Assembly (NCBI RefSeq): GCF_003119195.2
Contig: NZ_CP022253.1
Location: forward strand, 1,134,001-1,198,000
Length of the DNA stretch: 64,000 nucleotides
Direction: 5' to 3'
Source of the DNA: Azospirillum baldaniorum
GTDB taxonomy: Bacteria > Pseudomonadota > Alphaproteobacteria > Azospirillales > Azospirillaceae
The notes under the pieces were generated by a model. That model was not told the DNA's origin, searched no databases, and saw nothing but the letters and a program-made list of their open reading frames with translations. This document shows positions 43,819-53,135 of this stretch, piece by piece (within the stretch, counting starts at the first letter, position 1; each line of letters starts with the position of its first letter). Made by a program: the position numbers and the translations under genes.

Positions 43819-45297
43819 ATGGATGAGTCTTGCCCCCTCCCCTTCCCTCCCCCGCTGCGCAGGGGAGGGGAATCACCTCCCTCCCCTGCGTCAGCGGGGG
43901 AGGGAAGGGGCCCGCGAAGCGGGAAGGGTGGGGGCACCGCACTTGGGCCAGCCCCCCTCCTCACCATCCGCGCCATCGACCTCTATGAACGCCCCGTCCG
44001 CTTCGTGAAGCCCTTCCGCTTCGGCAGCGTGACGGTGGAGGCGGCTCCCCAGGCCTTCGTCCGCGTCCTGGTCCATGTGGACGGCGTCGGCGAGGCGTGG
44101 GGCGGCACCGCCGAGATGATGATGCCGAAGTGGTTCGACAAACGCCCGGACCGCAGCCCGGACGAGACGGTGGACGGCCTGCGCCGCTCCCTGCGCCTCG
44201 CCCGCGACGCCTACGGGACGGATCGCACGGACACCGCCTTCGGCCACCATGCGGCGGCCTACGAGACTCAGCGGGCGGCCTGCCGCGCCGCCGGGTTGCC
44301 CGACCTGACGGCCGCCTACGGACCGGCGCTGATCGACAAGGCGGTGCTGGACGGGCTGCTGCGGGTCCTGAACACGGATTTCTTCACCGGCATGCGGGCG
44401 AACTGCGCCGGGATCGACGCGCGGCTGACGCCGGACTTGGCGGGATTCGACCTGGACGGTTTTCTCGCCGGGCTGGAGCCGCGGATGTCCGTGGCGCTCC
44501 GCCACACGGTCGGGCTGCTCGACGAGCCGGAGGCCCTGCGCGCCCTGCTGGCGCAGGAGCGGCTGGGGCGCTTCAAGATCAAGCTGGGCGGCGATCCGTC
44601 CGCCGATCTCGCGCGCTTGGCCGAGATCGCCGGCGTGCTGGACGCGGCGGCGGGCGACTATCGCGCCACGCTGGACGGCAACGAGCAATACGCGGACGCC
44701 GCGGCCCTTAACGCCTTCGTGGCGGGGCTGGAGCGCGACCCGGCGCTGGCCGGGTTCCGCGGGCGCCTGCTCTACATCGAGCAACCGGTGGCGCGGGAGC
44801 GCGCGCTGGAGGCGCCGCTGGGCGCCGTGGCGGAACGCATCCCCTTCATCATCGACGAGTCCGACGACGGCTACGACGCCTTCCCGCGCGCCCGCGCCGC
44901 CGGCTACCGCGGTGTGTCGTCCAAATCCTGCAAGGGTCTCTACAAGGCCGTCCTGAACCGGGCGCGCTGCGAGGCCTGGGGCGCGCCGCACTTCATCGCC
45001 GCGGAGGACCTGACCTGTCAGGCCGGGCTGGCGGTGCAGCAGGACACGGCCCTGGTCGCGCTGCTCGGCATCGCCGACGCGGAGCGCAACGGCCACCAGT
45101 ACGGAAACGGCTTCGACGGAGCGCCGGAAGCCGACGCCTTCCTCGGCGCGCATCCCGGCTTCTATACCCGGCGGGACGGCATCGTCCGCCTCGCCACGGC
45201 GGGCGGCAGCCTGCCGACCGAAACCCTGGCCGTCCCCGGCTTCGCCAGCGCGGCGCAGCCCCGGTGGGACCGCCTGTCCCCTCTACAGAACGAATAA
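43819..45297 (+). CDS. Enolase-superfamily (mandelate racemase/MLE) enzyme with repeat-encoded N-terminus
   Basis: A 492-residue protein. Residues from about 47 (LLTIRAIDLYERPVRFVKPFRFG) form an enolase-superfamily enzyme; residues about 6-40 are encoded by a family A palindromic element. Catalytic pattern: RFKIKLGG (Lys pair near 255), TLDGNEQY, YIEQPV and IIDESDDGYD (metal acids), and SSKSCKGL (Lys near 373), which is the muconate lactonizing enzyme-like arrangement. It is probably a dehydratase, racemase or epimerase acting on an acid substrate. No ATG, GTG or TTG lies in frame between the repeat and the enzyme start, so ATG 43819 with its GAGGGGGGTGAGG site must be used, unless translation starts elsewhere. 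Confidence 0.82.
   Translation: MDESCPLPFPPPLRRGGESPPSPASAGEGRGPRSGKGGGTALGPAPLLTIRAIDLYERPVRFVKPFRFGSVTVEAAPQAFVRVLVHVDGVGEAWGGTAEMMMPKWFDKRPDRSPDETVDGLRRSLRLARDAYGTDRTDTAFGHHAAAYETQRAACRAAGLPDLTAAYGPALIDKAVLDGLLRVLNTDFFTGMRANCAGIDARLTPDLAGFDLDGFLAGLEPRMSVALRHTVGLLDEPEALRALLAQERLGRFKIKLGGDPSADLARLAEIAGVLDAAAGDYRATLDGNEQYADAAALNAFVAGLERDPALAGFRGRLLYIEQPVARERALEAPLGAVAERIPFIIDESDDGYDAFPRARAAGYRGVSSKSCKGLYKAVLNRARCEAWGAPHFIAAEDLTCQAGLAVQQDTALVALLGIADAERNGHQYGNGFDGAPEADAFLGAHPGFYTRRDGIVRLATAGGSLPTETLAVPGFASAAQPRWDRLSPLQNE
43832..43935. repeat. Palindromic element family A, copy 4, at the 5' end of the enolase gene
   Basis: GCCCCCTCCCCTTCCCTCCC...GCAGGGGAGGGG and the inverted right arm ending GGGAAGGGTGGGGGC. 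It begins 13 bases after the start codon's A and is read through in a frame different from the one used in the pcs copy (encoded twin arms PLRRGGESPP and ASAGEGRGP). Confidence 0.9.
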
Positions 45298-45317
45298 TCC
45301 CCTAGGGAGTCCCCGAC

Positions 45318-46469
45318 ATGAGCACGAAGCGCCTTGGTATCATCATGCATGGCGTGACCGGCCGCATGGGCATGAACCAGCACCTGATCCGGTCGATCCT
45401 CGCCATCCGGGCGCAAGGCGGCGTCACGCTGTCCGACGGGTCCCGCGTCATGCCGGACCCCATCCTGGTCGGGCGCAACGCCGAGAAGATCCGCGAGCTG
45501 GCCCAGCGCCACGGCGTGGAGCGCTGGACCGACAATCTGGACACGGCCCTGGCGAACCCCGACGACACGATCTTCTTCGACGCCGGCACCACCCAGATGC
45601 GGCCGACGCTGCTGGAGGCGGCGATCCGCGCCGGCAAGCACGTCTATTGCGAGAAGCCCATCGCCACCAACCTGGAGGAGGCGCTGCGCGTCGTCCGGCT
45701 GGCCGAGGAGGCCGGGGTGAAGAACGGCACCGTGCAGGACAAGCTGTTCCTGCCCGGCCTGCAGAAGCTGAAGATGCTGCGCGACAGCGGCTTCTTCGGG
45801 AAGATCCTCTCGGTGCGCGGCGAGTTCGGCTATTGGGTGTTCGAGGGCGACTGGCAGCCGGCGCAGCGTCCCTCCTGGAACTACCGGGAGGAGGACGGCG
45901 GCGGCATCATCCTCGACATGGTCTGCCACTGGCGCTACGTGCTCGACAACCTGTTCGGGCAGGTGAAGAGCGTCTCCTGCCTCGGCGCCATCCACATCCC
46001 GGAGCGCTGGGACGAGCAGGGCAAGCGCTATCAGGCCACCGCCGACGACGCGGCCTACGCCACCTTCGAGCTGGAGGGCGGAGTCATCGCCCACATCAAC
46101 TCCTCCTGGGCGACGCGCGTCTACCGCGACGATCTGGTGACCTTCCAGGTGGACGGCACCCACGGCTCGGCCGTCGCGGGTTTGAGCGACTGCGTGATCC
46201 AGCCGCGCCAGGGCACGCCGCGCCCGGTGTGGAACCCGGACCAGAAGCAGACCATGGACTTCTACGCGACGTGGCAGCCGGTGCCCGACAACCAGCCGAC
46301 CGACAACGGCTTCAAGACGCAGTGGGAATCCTTCATCCGCCACGTCGTCGAGGATGCCCCCTTCGACCACGGCCTGATCGAGGGCGCCAAGGGCGTGCAA
46401 CTCGTCGAGGCCGCGCTGAAGAGCTGGAAGGAGCGCCGCTGGGTCGACGTTCCCTCGCTGACCGCCTGA
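45318..46469 (+). CDS. Gfo/Idh/MocA-family oxidoreductase
   Basis: A 383-residue NAD(P)-dependent dehydrogenase of sugar/polyol type. Rossmann loop [12 protein letters not shown], the [30 protein letters not shown] block holding the conserved EKP lysine, and the substrate-side [21 protein letters not shown] with the conserved Asp and His. It lies 20 bases after the enolase gene and is followed 15 bases later by the DUF993 gene. It probably oxidises a hydroxyl on the imported compound. Confidence 0.9.
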   Translation: MSTKRLGIIMHGVTGRMGMNQHLIRSILAIRAQGGVTLSDGSRVMPDPILVGRNAEKIRELAQRHGVERWTDNLDTALANPDDTIFFDAGTTQMRPTLLEAAIRAGKHVYCEKPIATNLEEALRVVRLAEEAGVKNGTVQDKLFLPGLQKLKMLRDSGFFGKILSVRGEFGYWVFEGDWQPAQRPSWNYREEDGGGIILDMVCHWRYVLDNLFGQVKSVSCLGAIHIPERWDEQGKRYQATADDAAYATFELEGGVIAHINSSWATRVYRDDLVTFQVDGTHGSAVAGLSDCVIQPRQGTPRPVWNPDQKQTMDFYATWQPVPDNQPTDNGFKTQWESFIRHVVEDAPFDHGLIEGAKGVQLVEAALKSWKERRWVDVPSLTA

Positions 46470-46484
46470 CCGGAGTTCGCACTC

Positions 46485-47657
46485 ATGGCATTGACCATCA
46501 AGCTGCCGCGCGCCGACCGGTCGTTGGAGACTTACGAGGTGGCCCCGGCGCGGGGCTTCCCCGCCCGCACCGACCGACCGCTGAACCGCGTGGCCTACGC
46601 CGCCGCGCACATGGTGGCCGACCCGCTGGCCGACAACGACCCCTGGCTGACCCCGGCCATCGACTGGGACCGCACCATTGCCTTCCGCGAGCATTTGTGG
46701 GACCTCGGCTTCGGCGTTGCCGAGGCGATGGACACCGCGCAGCGCGGCATGGGGCTGGACTGGAACGCCTCGCTGGAGCTGATCCGGCGCTCCCTGACCG
46801 CGGCGAAGGCGCGCGGCAACGCGCTGATCGCCTGCGGGGCGGGCACCGACCATCTGGCGCCGGAGGACGCGCGGTCTCTCGACGACGTGATCCGCGCCTA
46901 TGAGACTCAGGTCGCCGCGGTCGAGGACCTCGGCGGGCGGGTGATCCTGATGGCGTCACGCGCGCTCGCCCGAGTGGCCAAGGGGCCGGACGATTACGTC
47001 CGCGTCTACAGCCGCATCCTGTCCCAGGTGCGCAGCCCGGTGATCATCCACTGGCTGGGCGACATGTTCGACCCGGCGCTGGCCGGCTATTGGGGAACCA
47101 ACGACTTCCCGGTGGCTCTCGACACGGCGGTCGGCATCATCAACGACTTCGCGGCCAAGGTCGACGGGGTGAAGATCTCTCTGCTCGACAAGGACAAGGA
47201 GATCGTCATGCGCCGCCGTCTGGCCCCCGGCGTGCGCATGTACACCGGCGACGACTTCAACTACGCGGAACTGATCGCCGGCGACGCGGAGGGCCATTCC
47301 GACGCTCTGCTGGGCATCTTCGACGCCATCGCCCCGGCGGCGGCGGCGGCCTTGGCCGAGCTGGCGGCGGGCGAGGAGGGGCGCTTCCACGAAATTCTGG
47401 AGCCGACCGTCCCGCTGTCCCGCCACATCTTCAAGGCGCCGACCCGCTTCTACAAGACCGGGGTGGTCTTCATGGCCTACATGAACGGCCACCAGGACCA
47501 TTTCACGATGATCGGCGGGCAGGAGGGCACGCGCTCCACCCTGCATCTGGCCGAGATTTTCCGGCTGGCCGACAAGGCCGGGCTGCTGCGCGACCCGGAA
47601 GAGGCGGTGTGGCGCATGGCCGACGTCCTGGCCGTCCGCGGCATCGAGGCGGTGTGA
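46485..47657 (+). CDS. DUF993 (dihydrodipicolinate synthase-like) protein
   Basis: A 390-residue protein of the DUF993 family, distantly related to DHDPS/NAL aldolases. The TIM-barrel pattern is visible, and the likely Schiff-base lysine is in DGVKISLLDKDKE (near 228). WDRTIAFREHLWDLGFGVAEAMDTAQRGMG is typical of the family. It is inferred to perform an aldol or retro-aldol step late in the pathway. The family is repeatedly found with Gfo/Idh/MocA and TIM-barrel epimerase genes; the pathway is not assigned here. Confidence 0.85.
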   Translation: MALTIKLPRADRSLETYEVAPARGFPARTDRPLNRVAYAAAHMVADPLADNDPWLTPAIDWDRTIAFREHLWDLGFGVAEAMDTAQRGMGLDWNASLELIRRSLTAAKARGNALIACGAGTDHLAPEDARSLDDVIRAYETQVAAVEDLGGRVILMASRALARVAKGPDDYVRVYSRILSQVRSPVIIHWLGDMFDPALAGYWGTNDFPVALDTAVGIINDFAAKVDGVKISLLDKDKEIVMRRRLAPGVRMYTGDDFNYAELIAGDAEGHSDALLGIFDAIAPAAAAALAELAAGEEGRFHEILEPTVPLSRHIFKAPTRFYKTGVVFMAYMNGHQDHFTMIGGQEGTRSTLHLAEIFRLADKAGLLRDPEEAVWRMADVLAVRGIEAV

Positions 47658-47665
47658 GGGGATAA

Positions 47666-47791
47666 GCCCCTCTCCCCTCTGGGGAGAGGGCGGCGCCGAA
47701 GGCGCCGGGTGAGGGGGTTCTCGGGGACCACGTACGCTCAGGCATCGCGGGACCCCCTCACCCCAGCCCTCTCCCCAGAGGGGAGAGGGGG
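47666..47791. repeat. Palindromic element family B, copy 3
   Basis: Ends CCCCTCTCCCCTCTGGGGAGAGGG and its inverse; inner GGGTGAGGGGG / CCCCCTCACCCC. It sits inside the catabolic operon, between the DUF993 and epimerase genes, ending 23 bases before the epimerase start. Its centre differs from the other two family B copies. Confidence 0.85.
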
Positions 47792-47814
47792 CGAGAACGA
47801 AAAGGACCACGATC

Positions 47815-48678
47815 ATGCGCGACTTCTCCGGCGATCATCGCTGGCTGTCCATCAACACGGCCACGGTGCGCAAGCAGGGCGACCTGCTGCAGATCTTCGA
47901 CGCCTGCGCCCGCCACGGCATCCGCGCCGTCTCCCCCTGGCGGGATCAGGTGGCCGCGGTGGGGCTGGACCGCGCCGCGCGGGCCGTGAAGGAACTGGGG
48001 CTGGAACTGTCCGGCTACTGCCGCGGCGGCATGTTCCCCGCCGATCCCGACCGCCGAGCCGAGGTGCGCGACGACAACCGCCGCGCGGTGGACGAGGCGG
48101 TGGCGCTGGGCGCCCCTTGCCTTGTGCTGGTGGTCGGCGGGCTGCCGCAATTCTCCCGCCCCGGCTCCCCCCCGTCCAAGGACATCGCGCTGGCCCGCGC
48201 CCAGGTGGAGGACGGCATCGCCGAACTGCTGGAGCACGCCCGCGGCGCCGGGATGCCGCTCGCCATCGAGCCGCTGCACCCGATGTACGCCGCCGACCGC
48301 GCCTGCGTGAACACGATGCGCCACGCGCTCGACCTCTGCGACCGGCTGGACCCGCAGGGAACCGGCGCGCTGGGCGTGGCGTTGGACGTCTATCATGTCT
48401 GGTGGGACCCGGAACTGGAGGCGCAGATCCGCCGGGCGGGCCGGAATCGCCTGTGTGCCTTCCATGTGTGCGATTGGCTGGTGCCGACCGCCGACCTGCT
48501 GGAGGATCGCGGCATGATGGGCGATGGAATGATTGATGTACCGATGATTCGTGGCTGGGTGGAAGCCGTTGGTTTCCAAGGCTATTCCGAGGTCGAGATA
48601 TTCTCGCGCCGCTGGTGGGCACGACCTTTGGATGAGGTGCTGTCGGTCTGTGTTGAACGGCATCGGTCTTCGGTGTGA
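47815..48678 (+). CDS. Sugar phosphate isomerase/epimerase (AP endonuclease-2 fold)
   Basis: A 287-residue xylose-isomerase-like TIM-barrel protein. Metal ligands: Glu in AIEPLHPMYA (near 153), Asp in ALDVYHVWWD (near 190), His in FHVCDW (near 219), Glu in SEVEIFS (near 260). It probably interconverts a keto/aldo sugar or inositol-like intermediate. It is the last gene of the operon; the family B repeat separates it from the upstream genes and may adjust its expression. Confidence 0.88.
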   Translation: MRDFSGDHRWLSINTATVRKQGDLLQIFDACARHGIRAVSPWRDQVAAVGLDRAARAVKELGLELSGYCRGGMFPADPDRRAEVRDDNRRAVDEAVALGAPCLVLVVGGLPQFSRPGSPPSKDIALARAQVEDGIAELLEHARGAGMPLAIEPLHPMYAADRACVNTMRHALDLCDRLDPQGTGALGVALDVYHVWWDPELEAQIRRAGRNRLCAFHVCDWLVPTADLLEDRGMMGDGMIDVPMIRGWVEAVGFQGYSEVEIFSRRWWARPLDEVLSVCVERHRSSV

Positions 48679-48816
48679 GGTGACGCCTAAAAAGCAGTCA
48701 TTCTGGCGGAAATGAGCAAAATTTGAGCATAAAACAACGGCATGCATAATTCGTAAGCGAATGCTGGGCTGTGAATCGCTGCGGATTCCCTGAACCGCCG
48801 TCCTGAGAACCCGTTG

Positions 48817-48833
48817 TGGCATCACATTTGCGA
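48817..48833 (+). promoter_or_regulatory. Sigma-54 promoter of urtA
   Basis: TGGCATCACATTTGCGA holds GG (48818-48819) and GC (48830-48831) exactly 10 bases apart, matching TGGCAC-N5-TTGC. Predicted start about 48843, 48 bases before urtA. An imperfect palindrome ATTCG-TAAG-CGAAT (48749-48762) about 55-70 bases upstream could bind an activator; NtrC control is expected for urea uptake but no clear NtrC consensus is seen. Confidence 0.75.
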
Positions 48834-48890
48834 AGGACACCTCCGGGCGCCTGAGGCGGGCGCCAGACCAAAGAACGGGGGGTATTCACA

Positions 48891-50210
48891 ATGTTGAAGA
48901 CGGGGTTCCAGTCGGGCTTCAAGACCGGTCGCACCCTTGCGGCGGCCGCGGGTCTTGCCGTCACGTTCGCCGCGGGCTTCGCCGCCCCGGCGTCGGCCCA
49001 GGACACCATCAAGGTCGGCATCCTCCATTCCCTGTCGGGCACCATGGCGATCAGCGAGACCACGCTGAAGGACGTCATGCTGATGCTCATCGAAGAGCAG
49101 AACAAGAAGGGCGGCGTTCTCGGCAAGAAGCTGGAGCCGGTCGTCGTCGATCCCGCCTCCAACTGGCCCCTGTTCGCCGAGAAGGCGCGCGAGCTGGTCA
49201 GCAAGGACAAGGTGGCCGCGGTGTTCGGCTGCTGGACCTCGGTCAGCCGCAAGTCCGTCCTGCCGGTGTTCGAGGAGCTGAACAGCATCCTGTTCTACCC
49301 GGTGCAGTATGAGGGCGAGGAGTCCTCGCGCAACGTCTTCTACACCGGCGCCGCCCCGAACCAGCAGGCGATCCCCGCCGTCGACTATCTGGCGGCGACG
49401 GAAGGCGTGCAGCGCTGGGTGCTGGCCGGCACCGACTACGTCTACCCGCGCACGACCAACAAGATCCTGGAAACCTACCTGAAGTCCAAGGGCGTGAAGT
49501 CCGAGGACATCATGATCAACTACACCCCGTTCGGCCATGCCGACTGGCAGAACATCGTCGCCGACATCAAGAAGTTCGGTTCCGCCGGCAAGAAGACCGC
49601 GGTGGTCTCGACCATCAACGGCGACGCCAACGTCCCCTTCTACAAGGAGCTGGGCAACCAGGGCGTCAAGGCGCAGGACATCCCTGTGGTCGCCTTCTCC
49701 GTGGGTGAGGAGGAGCTGGCCGGCATCGACACCAAGCCGCTGGTCGGCCATCTCGCCGCCTGGAACTACTTTATGTCGGTGGACACGCCGGAGAACAGCG
49801 ACTTCATCAAGAAGTGGCAGGCCTTCACCAAGAACGACAAGCGCGTCACCAACGACCCGATGGAAGCCCACTACATCGGCTTCAACATGTGGGTGAAGGC
49901 GGTCGAGAAGGCCGGCACCACCGACAGCAACGCGGTGATCGACAGCCTCGTCGGCGTCGCCGTGCCGAACCTGACCGGCGGCTATTCGGCCATGCTGCCG
50001 AACCACCACATCACCAAGCCGGTGCTGATCGGCGAGGTGCAGGAGAACGGCCAGTTCGAGACCGTCTCCAAGACGCCGGGCCTCGTGGCCGGCGACGAGT
50101 GGTCGGACTTCCTGCCGGACAGCAAGGATCTGATCTCCGATTGGCGCGCCCCGATGTCCTGCGGCAACTTCAACGTGAAGACCGGCAAGTGCGGCGGCAA
50201 GGGGTCGTGA
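48891..50210 (+). CDS. urtA: Urea ABC transporter substrate-binding protein UrtA
   Basis: A 439-residue periplasmic urea-binding protein: signal peptide about residues 1-36 (cut after ASA), then KVGILHSLSGTMAISE, GGVLGKKLEPVVVDPASNWPLF, VFGCWTSVSRKSVLPVFEE and LFYPVQYEGEE, all signature UrtA segments. The C-terminal MSCGNFNVKTGKC carries two Cys. It has a weak GGGGGG ribosome site. First gene of the urt cluster behind a sigma-54 promoter. Confidence 0.96.
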   Translation: MLKTGFQSGFKTGRTLAAAAGLAVTFAAGFAAPASAQDTIKVGILHSLSGTMAISETTLKDVMLMLIEEQNKKGGVLGKKLEPVVVDPASNWPLFAEKARELVSKDKVAAVFGCWTSVSRKSVLPVFEELNSILFYPVQYEGEESSRNVFYTGAAPNQQAIPAVDYLAATEGVQRWVLAGTDYVYPRTTNKILETYLKSKGVKSEDIMINYTPFGHADWQNIVADIKKFGSAGKKTAVVSTINGDANVPFYKELGNQGVKAQDIPVVAFSVGEEELAGIDTKPLVGHLAAWNYFMSVDTPENSDFIKKWQAFTKNDKRVTNDPMEAHYIGFNMWVKAVEKAGTTDSNAVIDSLVGVAVPNLTGGYSAMLPNHHITKPVLIGEVQENGQFETVSKTPGLVAGDEWSDFLPDSKDLISDWRAPMSCGNFNVKTGKCGGKGS

Positions 50211-50249
50211 GGACCGTCTGAAGTCTGAGTAAACGTACGACTGCGTGAT

Positions 50250-50334
50250 GCCCCCTCCCTAACCCTCCCCCGCTTCGCAGGGGAGGGGATCATTCTCCCT
50301 CCTCTGCAAAGCGGGGGAGGGCCGGGGTGGGGGC
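50250..50334. repeat. Palindromic element family A, copy 5 (urtA-urtB gap)
   Basis: The shortest copy, 85 bp: GCCCCCTCCCTAACCCTCCC with CGCTTCGCAGGGGAGGGG, loop ATCATT, then the inverse ending GGGCCGGGGTGGGGGC. It begins 40 bases after the urtA stop. A hairpin of this strength should stabilise the urtA mRNA end or reduce read-through into urtB. Confidence 0.9.
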
Positions 50335-50381
50335 AACGCCCTTCTCGAAAAATTGCCTTCCGACACATCACAGGAACCGCG

Positions 50382-51986
50382 ATGCACCGCGCATTCTGCT
50401 GGCTGCTGGCCGCGTTTCTGGCGCTGGCCGCACCGTCCGCCTTCGCCGCCGATCTGGCACCGCTGGTCCGCGGTTTGGGCGCCGGCAGCTACACAGAGAC
50501 CGAAAAGGCCATCGCCGGGCTGGCCGAGACGGGCGATCCCGCCGTCGTGCCGGTGATCGAGGCCCTCCAGGCCGGCGACCTGCACGTCCGCAAATCGGAC
50601 GGTGCCGTGGTCGTCGCCAAGCGCGCCGGCAGCGGCTACGCCCTGACCGACCCGCTGACCGGCGCCGCATTGGGCGAGGCGGACCGCAACGCGGTCGAGA
50701 AAATCCGCATCAACAACGCTCTGCGCCGCACGATCAGCGCGACGCTCGGCGCGCTCACCCTGATGAGCCCCGACGCCAACACGCGCCGGCAGGCCGCCGA
50801 GGCGGTGTTCAAGAGCCGCGACGCCAACGCGCTGGACGCGCTCAACACGGCGCTGGCCAAGGAAACCGACGAACGCGTCCGTCGCGCGATGACCCAGGCG
50901 CGGGCCTCCGTCCTGCTGGCCGGGGACGCGCCCGATGCCGACAAGATCGCCGCCGTCGCGGTGCTTCAGGAGCGCGGCGACCAGGACGCGCGGGCCCTGC
51001 TGAACGGCGCTGCCAACACGGGAAGCGACGCGGCGAAGGACGCCGCGACGAAGGCCATCGCGTCCGTCGAGCAGCGGCTCGCCCTGTGGGGTGCCGCGCA
51101 GAACCTGTGGTACGGCCTGTCGCTCGGCTCGGTGCTGTTGCTGGCGGCGATCGGGCTGGCGGTCACCTTCGGCGTCATGGGCGTCATCAACATGGCGCAT
51201 GGCGAGATGGTGATGATCGGCGCCTACGCCACCTTCCTGGTGCAGGAGGCCTTCCGCCAGTGGGCGCCGGGTCTGTTCGATTTCTCGATCCTGGTGGCGC
51301 TGCCCGTCGCCTTCCTGGTCTCCGGCGCGGTCGGCGTCGCCATCGAGCGCAGCGTGATCCGCTGGCTCTACGGGCGCCCGCTGGAAACGCTGCTGGCGAC
51401 CTGGGGCCTGTCGCTGGCGCTCCAGCAGGCGGTGCGCTCCATCTTCGGGCCGACGAACCGCGAGGTCGGCGCGCCCTCCTGGATGTCCGGTGCCTTCGAG
51501 CTGGGCGGGCTGACCATCACCTACGGGCGGCTGTGGATCGTCGTCTTTGCCTTCCTCGTCTTCGGCGCGCTGCTGGTGGCGCTGCGCAAGACGTGGTTCG
51601 GGCTGAGCATCCGCGCCGTCACCCAGAACCGCAGCATGGCCAACGCCATGGGCATCCGCACCGCGCGGGTGGACGCGCTGACCTTCGGGCTCGGCTCCGG
51701 CATCGCCGGGCTGGCCGGGGTGGCGCTGAGCCAGATCGACAACGTCAGCCCCAACCTGGGCCAGGGCTACATCATCGACAGCTTCATGGTCGTGGTGTTC
51801 GGCGGGGTGGGCAACCTGTGGGGCACGCTGGTCGGCGCGCTGGCGCTCGGCGGCGTCAACAAGTTCCTGGAGCCCTACGCGGGCGCGGTGCTGGGCAAGA
51901 TCCTGGTGCTGATCTTCATCATCCTGTTCATCCAACGGCGTCCGCGCGGCCTGTTCGCGCTGAAGGGCCGGGCGGTGGAGGCCTGA
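50382..51986 (+). CDS. urtB: Urea ABC transporter permease UrtB
   Basis: A 534-residue inner-membrane permease: signal sequence, an exported N-terminal helical domain of about 220 residues (residues 25-245, HEAT-like and typical of long UrtB proteins), then a LivH-type permease with about eight helices starting GLSLGSVLLLAAIGLAVTFG. MGVINMAHGEMVMIGAY and GLGSGIAGLAGVALSQ are the conserved loops. It ends 4 bases before urtC. Confidence 0.95.
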   Translation: MHRAFCWLLAAFLALAAPSAFAADLAPLVRGLGAGSYTETEKAIAGLAETGDPAVVPVIEALQAGDLHVRKSDGAVVVAKRAGSGYALTDPLTGAALGEADRNAVEKIRINNALRRTISATLGALTLMSPDANTRRQAAEAVFKSRDANALDALNTALAKETDERVRRAMTQARASVLLAGDAPDADKIAAVAVLQERGDQDARALLNGAANTGSDAAKDAATKAIASVEQRLALWGAAQNLWYGLSLGSVLLLAAIGLAVTFGVMGVINMAHGEMVMIGAYATFLVQEAFRQWAPGLFDFSILVALPVAFLVSGAVGVAIERSVIRWLYGRPLETLLATWGLSLALQQAVRSIFGPTNREVGAPSWMSGAFELGGLTITYGRLWIVVFAFLVFGALLVALRKTWFGLSIRAVTQNRSMANAMGIRTARVDALTFGLGSGIAGLAGVALSQIDNVSPNLGQGYIIDSFMVVVFGGVGNLWGTLVGALALGGVNKFLEPYAGAVLGKILVLIFIILFIQRRPRGLFALKGRAVEA

Positions 51987-51990
51987 TCCG

Positions 51991-53130
51991 ATGCTGACCC
52001 GTTTCTTCCTGATGGGCCTCGACAAGAAGGCCGGCGTGCTGCTGACCGTCCTGGCGGTGCTGGCCGTGGCGGTGCCGGTCATGGCGCTGGGCACCGCCCC
52101 GGACTCGCCCTGGCACCTCTCCACCCACACGGTGGCGCTGCTCGGCAAGTATCTGTGCTTCGCCCTGCTGGCGCTGTCGCTTGACCTCGTCTGGGGCTTC
52201 GTCGGCATCCTGTCGCTGGGGCACGCCGCCTTCTTCACGCTCGGCGGCTACGCCATGGGCATGTACCTGATGCGACAGATCGGCTCGCGCGGCATGTACG
52301 GCAACGCCGACCTGCCGGACTTCATGGTCTTCCTGAACTGGACGGAGCTGCCCTGGTACTGGCACGGCTTCGACCAGTTCTGGTTCGCCGCGATCATGGT
52401 GATGCTGGTGCCGGGCCTGCTCGCCTTCGCCTTCGGCTGGTTCGCCTTCCGCTCGCGCGTCACCGGCGTCTATCTGTCGATCATCACCCAGGCGCTGACC
52501 TTCGCGCTGATGCTGGCCTTCTTCCGCAACGACATGGGCTTCGGCGGCAACAACGGCCTGACCGACTTCAAGGAGATCCTGGGCTTCGACATCCAGTCCG
52601 CCTCGACCCGCGTCGGGCTGTTCGTGGCGACGGTGGTGGCGTTGGCGGCCGGCTACATCCTGGCCTCGGCCGTGGTGGCGTCCAAGCTGGGCAAGGTGCT
52701 GATCGCCGTGCGCGACGCCGAAAGCCGGGTGCGCTTCCTGGGCTACGAGACCGACCGCTACAAGCTGTTCGCCTGGACGCTGTCGGCCTGCATGGCCGGC
52801 GTGGCGGGCGCGCTCTACGTGCCGCAGGTGGGCATCATCAACCCATCGGAATTCTCCCCCGCCAGCAGCATCGAGGCGGTGATCTGGGTCGCCGTCGGCG
52901 GGCGCGGCACGCTGGCCGGGCCGGTGCTGGGCGCGGTGCTGGTGAATTTCGGCAAGAGCTACTTCACGGCGGCGTTGCCGGAGCTGTGGCTGTTCGCGCT
53001 GGGCGGCCTGTTCGTCCTGGTCACCCTGTTCCTGCCCAGGGGCATCCTCGGTCTGGCGGCGCAGCTCCGCGACCGGCTGCCGGCGCGCGCCACGGTCACC
53101 GCCAAGCCGGTGGACCAGAAGGGAGTCTGA
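51991..53130 (+). CDS. urtC: Urea ABC transporter permease UrtC
   Basis: A 379-residue LivM-type permease: LALSLDLVWGFVGILSLGHAAFFTLGGYAMGMYLM, ITQALTFALMLAFFRNDMGFGGNNGLTDF and AVGGRGTLAGPVLGAVLVN. About nine to ten helices. Tightly packed between urtB (4 bases) and urtD (5 bases). Confidence 0.95.
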   Translation: MLTRFFLMGLDKKAGVLLTVLAVLAVAVPVMALGTAPDSPWHLSTHTVALLGKYLCFALLALSLDLVWGFVGILSLGHAAFFTLGGYAMGMYLMRQIGSRGMYGNADLPDFMVFLNWTELPWYWHGFDQFWFAAIMVMLVPGLLAFAFGWFAFRSRVTGVYLSIITQALTFALMLAFFRNDMGFGGNNGLTDFKEILGFDIQSASTRVGLFVATVVALAAGYILASAVVASKLGKVLIAVRDAESRVRFLGYETDRYKLFAWTLSACMAGVAGALYVPQVGIINPSEFSPASSIEAVIWVAVGGRGTLAGPVLGAVLVNFGKSYFTAALPELWLFALGGLFVLVTLFLPRGILGLAAQLRDRLPARATVTAKPVDQKGV

Positions 53131-53135
53131 GAGAG

